Positions 49,077 to 62,116 of a stretch of DNA of 64,000 nucleotides are shown piece after piece (the first letter of the stretch is position 1; each line of letters begins with the position of its first letter). Position numbers and translations under genes: made by a program. The stretch comes from Zoroaster sp. YZ-2022 (lineage: Eukaryota; Echinodermata; Asteroidea; Forcipulatida; Zoroasteridae): positions 6,427,855 through 6,491,854 of the forward strand of contig CM055819.1 of assembly GCA_029582265.1 (NCBI GenBank), in the 5' to 3' direction. The notes under the pieces are model-generated. The model ran no database searches. It was not told where the DNA came from and saw only the letters and a program-made list of their open reading frames with translations.

Positions 49077-50340
49077 TTGTTCTACTTACGAAGATATTGT
49101 GACACAAAACCATGCAACAAACAAAGAAAAGAGCCAGCCCTGCGACGACTCAACAAAACAGCAGCTGATGACGTCAGACTACAGATGAGCGATGTTCTGC
49201 GTAAAGCCAAGCCAGCCAAGCCCAACCTCTCCAAGGGAGAACTTTCTGCTTTACAGGACATCCGACGAGACAGCTCCATCCACATCCTCACCGCAGACAA
49301 AGGCAACGCTACAGTCATCATGGACCGAGCACAATACACCGACAAGGTAAGTCACATTTTATTATCCGATTCATACCGCCCCCTCAAGAAGAACCCCATC
49401 CCATCCATAGAGAAAAGAGTAGCTAGCAAACTCCTTGCCCTCCACCGTGCCGGTGGCCTCTCCATCCAACTCTACCGACATCTCAGACCATCCCACATCC
49501 TGCCCCTAGGTTCTTTGGCCAGCCTGAAGATTCACAAACCTGATGTCCCTCTCCCGCCCTATTGTCGCCTCCAGAGGTTCACCTACGTACAACACAGCCC
49601 GTCATTTAGCTAATATCCTCCGACCCTTGGTTGGTCTCACTCAACACCATGTGTCCAACTCCAGTCAGTTCGTTGAGATAACCCGGGGCCTAACACTTCA
49701 ACCCAGATACTTCTTGGTTAGTTTTGATGTTGTCTCCTATTCACCAATGTCCCAACTGCTAGAGACATGCCTCCTGGTGAAGGAACAGACTCGTACAAGA
49801 TCTTTCTCTTGATCGCACATCGCACATCACTCACCCGGACCAAATCTATTCATGATTTTGCTAACTAACATGTGTCTCTTCAAGTTGTTTTCTGTGTTTC
49901 AGGGCAAGTTCTACGAGCAGACAGCTGGGACATATCATGGATCTCCTTTATCCCCGGTCCTTGCTTGATATTTCTCATGGAAGAGTTTGAAAACTCTTCC
50001 CTCAACACCGCCTAACCTCCACCCCAAGCTGTGGCTCCTGATACGTGGATGACACCTTGTGTGGTTTTGGCCACACGGCAGAGACACACCCCCGGTTTCT
50101 ACAACATCTAAACCAGCAACACCCAACGCAATCAAGTTCACCATGGAAACGGAAGAAAGATGACAGATCGCGTTCCTTGATGTTGGCATTTCCAGAAACC
50201 CAGACGGCTCCTACACACAACGTCTACAGAAAGCCCACGCACACAGATCGGTACACCTGAACCAGCGCTCCTTCCATCATCCAAGCATCAAGTCATCGGT
50301 CAACCGTACGCTCGTCAGCAACGCGCGTCTACAAGACGCA
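49077..50340 (+). pseudogene. Penelope-like reverse transcriptase
   Basis: N-terminal part: LSKGELSALQDIRRDSSIHI, LTADKGNATVIMD. Finger/palm: LKIHKPDVPL, PIVASRGSPTYNTARHLA, motif A LVSFDVVS (about 49720), GKFYEQTAGTYHGSPLSP, and catalytic YVDD at 50042-50053. At least three frameshifts or stops separate these blocks. The motif order identifies the family; the enzyme is dead. Confidence 0.8.
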
Positions 50341-50647
50341 TTTGTGACAAGGACAGCCTTCCCAAGGAACTACAGCACATCCGAACTACCCTCAAACGCA
50401 ATTGGTTACAATCACAACAAGATCAACACAGCGAAGCCGGTTCCAAACTCAAAAAGCAAGGTAAGTGATCTAACCTCCTGCTTGTCTCCCCTATCTGAGT
50501 TCGACGTCTCTGAAAAAACTATACCATCCTCCGACAAGCAGGCATCGATGTGTTCCACTCAGCCCCCAGCAAACCCAAGGACTTCTACTACATACCCACA
50601 AGGCCAAAACCGGACCTGTTCAAACAGCAGCGCGAGTTCACTGGATC

Positions 50648-51001
50648 CCCTGTGAGTGCGGTAAGGTGTACATCGGCGAAACAAACGCAACCCTCCCCAT
50701 CAGATTGAAGGAACACCGAGCACGGCCGCAGAGGAGATTTCGAGAAGTCCGCCATCGTCAAGCACTCGCATCAGGACCACCAAATCGACTGGCAGACGGC
50801 ATCCAACTCATCCACACACATCGACGCATGGCACCCCAGACGCATCAGAGAGGCCATCGAGATCGTCAAACACGACACTGTGCCACAGGACATCGGGATT
50901 TCTTCATCAGCGACATACTTGGCGACCTATACTACAGACTGAAGGATCTTCATATTCAAAGTCCACCAACCCACCCCAGACTGAGGGATCTCCTATCCTA
51001 A
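50648..51001 (+). pseudogene. GIY-YIG endonuclease segment of the Penelope-like element
   Basis: VYIGETNATLPIRLKEH follows a CECGK stretch, the zinc-knuckle and GIY-YIG entry of Penelope elements. The downstream part is frameshifted; LGDLYYRLKDLHIQSP closes it. It would cut the target DNA in an intact element. Confidence 0.75.
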
Positions 51002-51216
51002 GTCAACCACCCTCCTTCCCCTGTGCTTGTTAACAACCGATTCAGTTCAGTGAGTACCCCCCTTTCCCCCAACCCCCTGGGATCCTAGTCTCATGGTCTC
51101 ACAGTTTCCCGCCTGCGCGCCTCAACGAACTAGAACCCAAATCCAGCATCCATTCATGGGATGATCCTTCCAGCAGCCTACTTAAGCAGCAGCATTTTTC
51201 CAGAGTCCGGCATTCT

Positions 51217-51254
51217 CCTGAGGGACGATCAGAACATACTGATCGAAACGTCGA
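51217..51254 (+). ncRNA. Hammerhead-like fold in the Penelope LTR end (hypothesis)
   Basis: CTGAGGGA, a GATCAG/CTGATC stem, then GAAACGTC. This resembles the hammerhead core order CUGANGA-stem II-GAA-stem III-UH, with extra bases before stem II. Penelope-like elements are known to carry hammerheads. The copy at 63022-63055 is closer (CTGAGGA). Confidence 0.3.
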
Positions 51255-51344
51255 GTTGTACCCCCAGTTCTTTTCAGAACTAATTACTACTCAATTGAGA
51301 TTCCATGCATGGTGTCACCGCAATTAGTCTTACTTATCATCCTC

Positions 51345-54264
51345 ACTCATGCAAAGCTACAAGTTTTACCTAAAAGACAGGTTTTAATGATGGGATTGCA
51401 GCGACGCGTTTCGCGGCGAATCACGTAATATTCCAGCTACATGTGCACTGCACCGGACTGTGTGATTTTTCCGGATATGGCTGAAGTGACTGTGTGTGAT
51501 TTTTTCGGATACAGCGCGAAGTGACACATGGAAGTGTCCTGGTTGCGAAATTTGACACTAATTAGAGAATACTAATAATGCCACAGTGGTAACAGGAAGG
51601 ATTCCCGAAAATGCGTTGTGCGTCAATTGGGGAAAAGTGTAGGCTTTTCGTTAATTTTCGTTTCGTCGTCTGGGTGTTTTAGTTCGAAAATGCCCTGAAA
51701 AACATCATTCCAGTGATAGAAAAAATGGCATCAAGTTGGATTTGGACTTCTTTATGGTTTGAAAATAATCCATGAAATCTTCAAGGATTGTACCCAAAAG
51801 TTGCATATGGGGGACTTTTTCGACGATAAGCCTGCCATTCTAGCACACAGGAGAAAGGTGGTTTGCAGAAATTATGTTTTTTACGTATTATAGCAAAACG
51901 ATTGAAAAAATATAATTCGTGCCACAGAACATTTGTATAATTAAGAAAAGAATTATTTTTATTCCCAGAAATAGCGGTGTGCGTTTTCGGATATTTTTTG
52001 GGAACCCGGATACCCGAAATCAGGAAAGTTCGGATACCCGATACCGTTTTCATTCTTGTTGAAAACATATCCTTTTGGGGTTTGCCAAATACATGTAAAT
52101 GTTTACAAAATTGACCTTTATAATACATAGGATACAAATTTTTTAAATTCGATCTTTATTTATAATAAAAAGTATAACATCTTGGTGATGACAAATATTG
52201 TATTTACTTAAAGTTATTTCCTGAAATAAAACCGTAAAATTGCTACAAAGCAGTGTCTTTAATAACCCCAAGGGTTACAATGTACACCCATACACTGTAC
52301 CAAAAGAGTTCCAGTGATATGACTGCACGTGCACACACGCACGGCCGGTGCATCACGCAGCTTTCAGTGGCTCTCTGCGGCTACGACTGTGTCAGGAGGA
52401 CTTTCGATATCATCAATGAATGAGACAATGATGTCAGAGCGCATGCGTATAAGTAAGGTTCACTTGGATTAATGTCATACAAAACGTGTTGAATAATGGC
52501 ATTGGTCGATCAAAGGCGATGTGGGCGGAACTAACCTGTTGTGGGGAAATTAAAACGATTCATGTTGCTTGCGCCTGTCGCGCCCCTCTGCCCTTTCAAA
52601 TAGGATATCCCGTACGTCATGTTGGCTTTTTGGGTAATAGGACATGATTTTTGCTTAATAAAATAATTATTATGAAACTAACAAACGGCAAAATATTACG
52701 AATCTAAAAATCAGAACTTGAAATATTAATTTCTTTCTATCACAATGAAGGAATTTTAGTTAAATGTCAATGGCCTGTCATAGTTAAACCCTTTGTTCCT
52801 GAAAAGAATGAATTTACTATAAGAACCTAGCTAAAATAATGGTAAAAAATAACAACTACTGTACTAATAATATACAAAACTAAACAATGATTTTAAAAAT
52901 TTAAGATTATTTTCAGTCCCGAACCCAATATTTCTCTTTCAAAATCGGTTGCGGTGTACTGATTGGTTTGCACTTTATCTACTTTCGTTATAAATCATGT
53001 TCACTTTGGTAAGGGGCAGATTTAGTCCTTTTATTACAGTATATGACAAACCTTGCTGGAGAGTGGGGTTTGTTAAGAAAAAGTTAATCACCTCTTCAAT
53101 TCCTTTCTTCAACCCCCAAAATTTATTTGAGTGTGCAGCATGTTGTAAGGGGTATAGAGGTCATGCATGCTAAGATCCTGCAGGAAAGAAAACAGTAACC
53201 ATCCATCCTGGATCCTGTTGCACTTTTTAATATAATCAAGTAGTACGCATAACTTCGAGTCTGCTTTTACGCACTGATTAGTGGCTTTATATCGCTGTAA
53301 ATGATGACCTCCTCTAAATAATAATATTAATTACCTTCTTGAAAGGAAAACTATAGCATTCATTTTATCATGGAGGAAAGTTCTTCCTTCCTCCTCTCCG
53401 TGATTTTACATAGATGTATTGTTCCAGATAGAAGTACAGTGTTGTAGCGGGGTAAGCTGCACAGATTTGTTACCCGCATTCAAAGGAAAACGGTGGGAAT
53501 TTGCAGAAAAGGGGTTCAGAAAGTTGTAAAGACTAAAAGTGCGATTTTGCAGTTCATTTGTTTCCTGATATCCTTTTCTCTTTTTTTTTTTTTTTTTTTG
53601 AAAGCACAGTTAACAGTTACTTTAGATCCCACATGTATCAAATCGTTGGCTCTTGGCTTTTACTTGGCTGTGAACTCTCATTTTTATGGTGTATACTATA
53701 GACGCATAAAAGCAACAACATGTAGGCGTGAAAGAAGTGCAGATCCTTTTGTTGTATTTTTTTAGTCATATGAAACGTATTGAAATGAGGTCACAAATGA
53801 GGGTTGCGCTCACATGATTTGCAAAAAACATAGCTATAGCTTTCAAAACTGCAACTGGACGGGATGAATAACTTTGAATATGTCTGGGATTTTTTTAAAT
53901 ATAATATGCAGAGTAGATTAAGGTGAACACCTCCTCTGGTAGTTCAATGAACAATCTAGTTTTTTCCTGAGGTATTTTTTTTATATAGTTCGAGGCATTG
54001 GTATGAATTAAGATACCAAGACAAGTGATTGTTTGATAAGGGGCCATCCATCTTTGAGCAATTTATATGGTTCAGCCAAGTTTTTCAATTTTTTTATCAA
54101 AGTTTAAATTCTATATTTTTTCATCTTAGTAATTTTATGTCACAGTTGTCTTATTATTTACATCACCCGACTTACAATTGGAGCTGTACATTACTCCATG
54201 GTTCAATGTAACTACTTTTAAAAATACTTTTGGGTTTTTTCATCCCCACTTTTGCCAATTCCCA
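51345..54264. other. Intergenic, nothing recognised
   Basis: AT-rich. An open frame at 51781-52137 on the minus strand has no domain signature. A T run is at about 53580. It ends at the assembly gap. Confidence 0.4.
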
Positions 54265-54764
54265 NNNNNNNNNNNNNNNNNNNNNNNNNNNNNNNNNNNN
54301 NNNNNNNNNNNNNNNNNNNNNNNNNNNNNNNNNNNNNNNNNNNNNNNNNNNNNNNNNNNNNNNNNNNNNNNNNNNNNNNNNNNNNNNNNNNNNNNNNNNN
54401 NNNNNNNNNNNNNNNNNNNNNNNNNNNNNNNNNNNNNNNNNNNNNNNNNNNNNNNNNNNNNNNNNNNNNNNNNNNNNNNNNNNNNNNNNNNNNNNNNNNN
54501 NNNNNNNNNNNNNNNNNNNNNNNNNNNNNNNNNNNNNNNNNNNNNNNNNNNNNNNNNNNNNNNNNNNNNNNNNNNNNNNNNNNNNNNNNNNNNNNNNNNN
54601 NNNNNNNNNNNNNNNNNNNNNNNNNNNNNNNNNNNNNNNNNNNNNNNNNNNNNNNNNNNNNNNNNNNNNNNNNNNNNNNNNNNNNNNNNNNNNNNNNNNN
54701 NNNNNNNNNNNNNNNNNNNNNNNNNNNNNNNNNNNNNNNNNNNNNNNNNNNNNNNNNNNNNNNN
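54265..54764. other. Assembly gap (500 N)
   Basis: Exactly 500 N, a conventional placeholder size, so the true distance is unknown. Coordinates across it are nominal. Confidence 0.99.
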
Positions 54765-54770
54765 AAAAAA

Positions 54771-54895
54771 AATAATGGCGACTCGGACGGGATTCAAACA
54801 CAGGACCTTCTGCTTACTAGTACAGACGTCTTAACCTCTCGACCTATGTCGATTGGCTTGCCTGATGTCGATTGGCCGACAGAATCCTAGTCAGC
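54771..54895 (-). mobile_element. tRNA-derived SINE head (second SINE family)
   Basis: The minus strand reads GAGAGGTTAAGACGTCTGTA...GTGTTTGAATCCCGTCCGAG, matching the head at 56466. It is cut by the gap side. Confidence 0.7.
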
Positions 54896-54899
54896 GGGT

Positions 54900-56290
54900 G
54901 CCGCGATATTTATAGTGTCAATACCCTTTAACCGCTTGAATAACTCGTGTATAACTATATGGTGACCCTAGAACATCCAGACAAAATGACATAACGAAGA
55001 CGGGGTTGATCTTTTACAAACAACAAGGAATTTCAATATATTTACAATTATTTACAATAATATTTACAATGTTTAATTGAACTAGAGATTGTTAATTAAA
55101 TGAATGTTAAAGTTATCTGTATGTCTCTTCAATACTCTTTAATCCAAAAACTAGAATTTAATTTACAACATTTATTTGTTTCTTTTAGCAGAGGTTTGTA
55201 TAATTCTACCATAATTTGTTATATTATTTGACAGAAGAGTTCTTGGTTATTAATACACTTAGTATGGTTGATAACTATCTAATTGATTACTTTCCTCCCT
55301 CAAGATGTTGGCCAGCATGTCAAACAGGCTTCACAAGTTTACGGTTAGCTCATGGGCGGATCCAGAACATTTTTAGGGGGGGGGGCTGACAATCAAAAAC
55401 AATTATTCAAAGGGAGAGAAAAACAAAGCACAGTGAGGGAATGGGAGTGCGTTCTCCCTCCCTCTCTCTCCCTCCCTCTCCCTCTCCCCCTCCCTCCCCT
55501 CCCCCTCCCCCTTCATCATCATTGCCATTGGGTATACAGGGAATCTGACAAAGATGGCCGCAGTGTGATAGGCCTCAAGTCTAAGTTGAAAAACCATTAA
55601 CATCACGGATTCAACTCACGCTATACAACGCGTGTACATAGGCCTATGGGGCGGTTATGGCGGGTTAAAGCGTGACTTGATAAAATTTGGCTCGTTTTGA
55701 ATCAACCTGTGACATGCATACGTTCATATTTCTTGTATTCTAGTGCTGAATTTAGGAAAGAGTACTCTTTCTTAAAATTCAAACTGCAAATTATTCAGTT
55801 AATTATTTCACCTCAGACACATCATTAGGCCTACACAGGAAGATTAACACCATCATAAGCTTCACAATGATTAAAGGTGAAGAAGTCGTTGTCACACTGG
55901 GTATTCCCCAAGTGATATCCATACGTATACATGGGTGTTGATCGCTACTTTGAAGTGGGGGAGGGGGAGGGGGTCATCAGACAGTGTTGGATCCAGGATT
56001 TGGCCAAAATGGGGGAGTACCCCGGGTCGCACAGCCTCATCCTGCTTTTAGACATTATATTTGGGGTAAAACAATCACGAGTTTGTAAAACAGAATTATT
56101 GCAGTAAAATATAATAATAATGATAACAATTCCAGCTCGAACCGATCGCCGGGCCCAGAAATTATTTGATTCCAGGCGCTTTCTGATGCAATAATAATAG
56201 TTAACGTTTACAGGGCCAAGTTTGTGAAATATTCTGGCTGAAGATGCAGATGTCAATAGGACCTTCACCTTTTGCCAACCCAAACGTCTT
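54900..56290. other. Intergenic, transposon scraps
   Basis: GGGCGGATCCAGAAC at 55354 and TTGGATCCAGGATTTGG at 55987 resemble hAT-type ends like 43799, but no pair could be closed. A CT-rich tract is at 55450-55515. No gene seen. Confidence 0.4.
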
Positions 56291-56297
56291 AACCTGT

Positions 56298-56418
56298 GTA
56301 GTTTTTTCACAGACACTCGGAAAGCACTGAGTATGCAGTGCTATACACACGTCGGTGTGGGGCAAAATTAAGTCAATTGTTTATCTCCCGACGCAAGAAT
56401 TTCACCAACCTATATATA
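56298..56418 (+). mobile_element. SINE body fragment
   Basis: TTTTTTCACAGACACTCGG...CGACGCAAGAATTTCACCAA without the tRNA-like head; same as 56550-56668. Confidence 0.75.
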
Positions 56419-56465
56419 TATATCGCAGAACCCGCTGCTATATGGGATTCTAGCCGGCCAATTGT

Positions 56466-56672
56466 CATCGGGCAAGCTCGGTGGTCAAGCGGTTAAGACG
56501 TCTGCATTAGTAAGCAGGAGGTCATGGGTTCGAATCTCGCCCGAGTCGCCTGTATAGTTTTTTCACAGACACTCGGAAAGCACCGTATGTAGTGCTATAC
56601 ACACGTCGGTGTGGGGCAAAATTAAGTCAATTGTTTATCTCCCGACGCAAGAATTTCACCAACCTATAACCA
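56466..56672 (+). mobile_element. tRNA-derived SINE, complete copy
   Basis: The head GCTCGGTGGTCAAGCGGTTA (A-box region) with GGGTTCGAATCTCGCC (B box) closes with GAGTCGCC. The 110-bp body is identical in kind to 56298-56418. Confidence 0.85.
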
Positions 56673-56679
56673 GAAAATT

Positions 56680-57775
56680 GTTTTCAGGTTGTTACGTGTT
56701 CAATCATCAATGTTTCTCAAAATATACGGTGTAATTCAATTTTTGGCAAAATAGAACTCACTCGAGAGTGCTAGTAATAAACTTGAAAGATATACTGGTA
56801 TACGGACAATCATTTCATCATGTTTTAACAAATTCTTTATTACTTTTAACAATCCGCCATCTTGAAACCAACCAAGCGTAACCGATCACAAACTTTGGTC
56901 AAGTTTGGTCAGAACAATGGCGTCATCGCAGCGCAACCGCACTCGCGCACCAGTTGTCGGGATTGGCTGACATATTTATTTTTTAAATATTTTTTTATGG
57001 ACCATCAAAAAGTGTATGTGTGTGTGTGTGTGTGTGGGGGGGGGGGATTTGATATACTGTCCCCAAACTCTAAAAAGTGTGGGAAACTCTGTCCATTTTG
57101 TTTTATCTCACCTGTAACGGAATGTCCTTTTTTTTTAAGTAAAATAAATTCTTAAAGATAATTATATCTCCCGTGTTTGGATAACAGACGCAGAAAATAG
57201 AATTTATAAAGCGAACGAATTCTCAAAGATAATATCGAGAAAAAAAATCATTCGGATATTGGAAACTGTAAAGCGATATTTCAAATGTGCTTGATTCTGA
57301 TTGACAGCCGCGCTGGCCAATCGGAAGACTGTCCACGCCCTCTGCCGGTTACTTGCAATGAATTGTGTGGTCCCGTGCAATCTGAGAATTAAAAGGTGGG
57401 GTTCCGGTACCGTCTTTCTTAATTTGAGTTTTTAATTTACTGGTACTATAAATCCTCGACAGATTTTTTCATTTGTCTCAAATGAAAACTTATAACTTCC
57501 TTAACCCCATATAAATAGCAACTCAACATTTTATATATTTGTTTTACCGTCAAATCGGCCCAAACACGGGCGATACATCTGTAAGTATCTCACCGTGTCA
57601 GAAAAAATGAATTACTTATAAAATGTTTGTATGTTGTTTATACTGTCTCATTTTGCCTTTGAGAAAGAACCTGCTAGGTTCGAAACGAATGGCCAATAAC
57701 CATTATTTTGCATTTATACTACAGGTCCTTTAGGTTGGTATGCAACAGCTAATTCTCTATATAAGTATAAAATCA
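56680..57775. other. Intergenic with (GT)n
   Basis: (GT)n and a G run at 57013-57046. No gene supported. Confidence 0.5.
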
Positions 57776-58136
57776 TTAACCCTAACTCCCTAGGCCCATT
57801 TGTTTACACATAACCTGAATCCTCCAAAATCCTTCAGTAGTAAAGCAAGCACATGACATGTATGCACACATGTGTTTCTAATCTGTGGTACATGGCCAGG
57901 GACCCTCCCGGCATGCATGGAGCAATAAACAGTGTCCACTGACCCCGGCACTGACCTTGCAATCACTACAACAAACATGGATGTACATGTACCATGGAAA
58001 GGCAAGTATGCCTAATAACCTCTATCCTCCAAAATCCTTCACTTTAGCAAAGAGCATGTAGCATGTAACCTCAATCCTTCAGAATCCTTCACTTTGGCAA
58101 AGAGGATTTTGGAGGATTTGGGAAGGTTAGGGTTAA
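57776..58136. mobile_element. TTAA-flanked MITE with CCCTAAC ends
   Basis: TTAACCCTAAC...GTTAGGGTTAA. Internal repeats of TCCAAAATCCTTCA in both orientations. TTAA flanks and CCC ends are piggyBac-like. Confidence 0.7.
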
Positions 58137-58532
58137 TAAAGATATGTTATAAAGGAAATTCAAGTATGCAGATACTCACTTTTTAGCAAGCCCACATTCA
58201 TATATTTTGTGAGCATACCCATTTATTGTGGATGACAATTATAGAGTAGGGTGAATTATTACTAGAATTTCAGTAGCAATACGATTACTCTTCATAGGGA
58301 AATAAGCAATTACAAGTCGCACATCACCATTAGTTTTACTTATATTTTACACAAACTAAGGCAATTTGTATATACAGTTTATTATGCAATTTGTTTATAA
58401 AAAGAAATTTTTCACCAAAAGAGAAACTGGATGTTTTAGGAATGCATTAATGCCATTCTAAGTAAATAACACAATATGTTGACATTAACAATTAAAAGCT
58501 GTTGAGATAATATCAATCCAACGATAAATATG

Positions 58533-58676
58533 ATTAAATAGACAATGTCATCACGATTGCAGCAGACTTTCAACAGGGCATGGGATCGCCGTCCTAGTTT
58601 AATTGATGAAAGCTAGGACACCGATTCCATGCCCAGTTGCAAGTCTGCTCTGATCATGACGATATTGTCCCTTTAA
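58533..58676. mobile_element. TTAAAGGGACAATATC-family MITE
   Basis: Short copy; the right end ATTGTCCCTTTAA is intact and the left end is diverged. Confidence 0.7.
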
Positions 58677-59212
58677 CACCCGGCCTACTGCCAGCAAGGG
58701 GGGGGGGGGGTGGGGATCAACTTGCTATCATACAAAACTTCAAAATTACTGGTCCAGTTGTCCGGTGTCATTTTTGAATACAGCATTTGGTGGCTAGCCA
58801 AAAATCCAAAATGTTTGATGATGCGACCGGTAAGATTTCTTTCTTTGGTTCCAGGCCTGTTTTTACATTCGTAAATATTCCTCCATGGTTTGACATTAGA
58901 CATACAGCAAGTAATTAAATGTTGTGACTGATTCTCATCATCAGTAATGTCACATTATTCCTCTACATAACAAAAATGTGAACATTGTTTGCGATCTTTT
59001 TTTAAAAAGCATTTTAACAAGTTCATTTCAAACTGATTACACAGGTATGACAGTTTAAGTTTCTTTCTTAAAACTAAAAAAAAAATATTCAAATAAGAAT
59101 ATATGGTAACCTAATTTGGGTGCAGGCAAGCTTCAAAATCGGGAATGATTTGATTCATTTAATCATCAAATTTTTAAAACCATCTTACATTATTAGCTGA
59201 TACGGAAGACAA

Positions 59213-59492
59213 TTAACCCTAACCCCCTTGGTGCTCATCACTGGTAACGGCCTCAATCCTTCAAAATCAACCGATATGAGTTTATGGAGGATCCCTGCTT
59301 CCTCAATCCTTCAAAATCAACCCATATGAGTTTATGCAGGATCCGTACTATTTCCAATCCTTTAAAATCAACTGATATACATCATTGATTTTTGGTAGGC
59401 TAAGTCAATGGAATTTCAAGTCCTACCTCAATCCTACAAAATCATTCAAATCCTCCGGTTGATTCTGAAGGATGTGGGATGGTTAGGGTTAA
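59213..59492. mobile_element. TTAA-flanked MITE with CCCTAAC ends, copy 2
   Basis: TTAACCCTAACCCCC...GTTAGGGTTAA, with repeated TCAATCCTTCAAAATCAAC units. Its right TTAA is also the left TTAA of the next MITE. Confidence 0.7.
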
Positions 59493-59731
59493 AGGGACAA
59501 TATTGTCAGGATCAGGTAGACTTTCGACAGGACATGAAATCAGTGTCCTAACAGATGAATTCAGTGACTAGAAATAAACTCCTAAGAGTGGCGATGGCCT
59601 AGATAACAGGGCCCGATAAGATCGTATTATCATGGGATGCTGCATAAAATACTGAGCCAGTGGCTGCATAATAATGAAATTCCATGCCCTGTCGAAAGTC
59701 TGCTCCGATCATGACGATATCGTCCCTTTAA
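59489..59731. mobile_element. TTAAAGGGACAATATC-family MITE
   Basis: Both ends present (TTAAAGGGACAATATTGTCA and ATATCGTCCCTTTAA); 243 bp. Confidence 0.85.
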
Positions 59732-60172
59732 ACAAATATAATTTAACAATGCCCGTTATTTTTCCCCCCTGTGTTTTAGATAACAAATACTGTTGACAAG
59801 ACTTCTAGAACTGAATACATTTATGGTATAAGCCTCTGTTGTGTTCCATACACAGCAACCCACAACTATCAACAAGATGGGTTGATATATTATTGCATGC
59901 ATTTTTATCTCCCACAGACAGCAGATGGATTTGGATTGAACTGCCTGTTTGAAATAGGTTTGTTGCCTTGATGTGGGCCAATATGTAGAAGGGTCCGTGG
60001 ATAAACTAACTGCTCATACCAAACTGTGTACATTTCTGTATAAGCTATTTTTCCTTTTAACAAAATTTCAGGATAAGGTGTATCGTACACCTGGAGAAAA
60101 TTCATCTTTTTTATTTTTTTATATTTTTTTTTATATTTTAAATAAAGGAGCTTTACATATTCTTTTAAACCT

Positions 60173-60392
60173 TTAAAAGGGACAATATCGTCACGATCAA
60201 CAGGGCATGGAATCAGAGTGCTAGTGCCAACTCAGTGACTGAAAATAACACCTCCCATGATAAGGTCATATTACCGTTGCTGCTGCATAAATGAGCCAGC
60301 AATTTTCTGTCGCTGTGTTCATCTTAAACTAGGGCGCCGATTCCATGCCCTGTTGAAAGTCTGCTCTGATCGTGACGATACTGCCCCTTTAA
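60173..60392. mobile_element. TTAAAGGGACAATATC-family MITE
   Basis: Both ends present; 220 bp. CGATCAACAGGGCATGGAAT is inverted near the right end. Confidence 0.85.
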
Positions 60393-60626
60393 TACTGAAT
60401 GACTGCCAAGACTTATCTACTTTAAAAGTGTACAGTAACGAGGCTAAATACAGTGCGCATTAATTTTGTGCGTACATTATATGTAATATACTATTCAATA
60501 AAACAAAATAATATTGGCGACCATGATTGATTGCCCTCCCTGACATGGTCGTCTGGCTACATTGAGTTAAATTTATAACAAATCCAAACAATAATGGCCG
60601 CTTACTGATGAACTATATATTGTCCT

Positions 60627-60865
60627 GTCAGAACAACAAGGTCATATCTATAAAAAAAAAATGCAACAAGGTCGTATGTGCAATAGTGCATAAATTTGCA
60701 CACATTAAAACAATTGAGTGCAACAACGTCGTGTCTTCTTCCATAGGTTTTGCGTGTTCATCCTGGAACTCTGTAAAAAGATACGACCTTGTTGCACTGA
60801 GCAAAATCCGTGTCTGCAACAAGGTCGTAACTATGATACGACCTTGTTGCACTGATGCGACGATA
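60627..60865. repeat. Dispersed TGCAACAAGGTCGTA motifs
   Basis: Several copies of (T)GCAACAAGGTCGTA or its inverse within 240 bp, in both orientations. No coding. Confidence 0.75.
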
Positions 60866-61074
60866 TGATGTAACAATGAACTTCCAAATGAAATCCATCA
60901 TACGGTGTAGCGTATCCAAGAGTACAATGGTCAACTTGCCCCCCAAACAAAAATTTAAATAGTTGTACTGGCTTCACCCCCCCCCCCCAAAAAAAAAGAA
61001 GTAAATTATTGTATAATATAATAAATTGTAAGTAGACATTTGTATGAAGGTGCCAGAATGCACTATTACACAGT

Positions 61075-62030
61075 TTGAGGTCTACATTTTTAAATCTGCG
61101 GTATGCCCCAACACCCCAAAGAGGAAAGGGGCTAATGTGAGTAGGGGGTTAATGTGAGTAGGAGAAAGGGAGTAAGATCCCAAGTCTACCCCCTCTACCC
61201 CTACCTTCAATCTACCCTTTAAGCCTACCCTTCAAGTTTATCCCCAACCCTACCCCTCCCAGTCTACATTTTTTAATCTGAGGAATGCCATAACACCGCA
61301 AAGAGGGAAGGGGTATGTGAGTAAGGGGGGTTAATGGGAGTTGGAGAACGAGAGTAAGCTCCCCAAGCCTACCCCTACCTTTGAAGCCTACCCCCCCCCC
61401 CCCCCCAAGCCTACCCCTCCAAGTCTACATTTTTAATGAAGAATGCCCTAACACCCCAAAGAGGGAAGGGGTAATGTGAGTAGGGGGTTAATGGGAGTTG
61501 GAGAACGAGAGTAAGCTCCCCAAGTCAACACCTACCTTTGAAGTCTACCCCTACCTTTGAAGCCTACCCCTCCAAGTCTACATTTTTAATCTGAGGAATG
61601 CCCTAACACCCCAAAGAGGGAAGGGGTAATGTGAGTAGGGGGGGTTTATGGGAGTTGGAGAACGAGAGTAAGCACCCCAAGTCTACCCCTACCTTTGAAG
61701 TCACCCCTACCTTTGAAACCTACCCCTCCAAGTCTACATTTTTAATCCGAGGAATGCCCTAACACCCCAAAGAGGGAAGGGGTAATGTGAGTAGGGCATT
61801 AATGGGAGTTGGAGAACAAGAGTAAGCTCCCCAAGTCTACCCCTACCTTTGAAGCCTACCCCCCAAGCCTACTCCTCCAAGTCTACCCCTCCAAGTCTAC
61901 CCCTCCAAGTCTACCCCTTCAAGTCTACATTTTTAATCTGAGGAATGCCCTAACACCCCAAAGAGGAATGGGGTAATGTGAGTAGGGGGTTAATGGGAAT
62001 GGGAGAAAGGGAGTAAGCTCAACCCCCCAT
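61075..62030. repeat. 155-190-bp tandem satellite, about six units
   Basis: AATGCCCTAACACCCCAAAG recurs near 61101, 61284, 61442, 61597, 61753 and 61944. Each unit has an AAGTCTACATTTTTAATCTG start and a CTACCCCTACCTTTGAAG end. Confidence 0.93.
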
Positions 62031-62116
62031 ACAAACGGCCATAGTGCTTAAATATACAAACTTGTTACAGCTTAATATGCATGGCCTTACCAGTTAGATT
62101 TACTCCGCTCATTGTG

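Larger units (their letters stand above)
49050..51340 (+). mobile_element. Penelope-like retroelement, decayed
   Basis: Carries RT, a GIY-YIG segment and an LTR-type end (CTTTTCAGAACTAATTACTACTCAATTGAG). The terminal segment recurs inverted at 62893-63145 and in fragments at 2331 and 27845. Confidence 0.8.

Noticed and set aside
51781..52137. 118-residue minus-strand frame
   Set aside because: No domain, no promoter or splice context, and composition like the surrounding AT-rich DNA.
54172..54890. Frames across the N run
   Set aside because: Unknown bases, not coding evidence.
56466..56560. Functional tRNA gene
   Set aside because: A and B boxes are present, but the head continues into a repeated SINE body and a related head occurs at 54771.
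57776..59492. Telomere-like GGTTAGGGTTA strings
   Set aside because: Only one or two units at inverted ends of TTAA-flanked MITEs, with no arrays.
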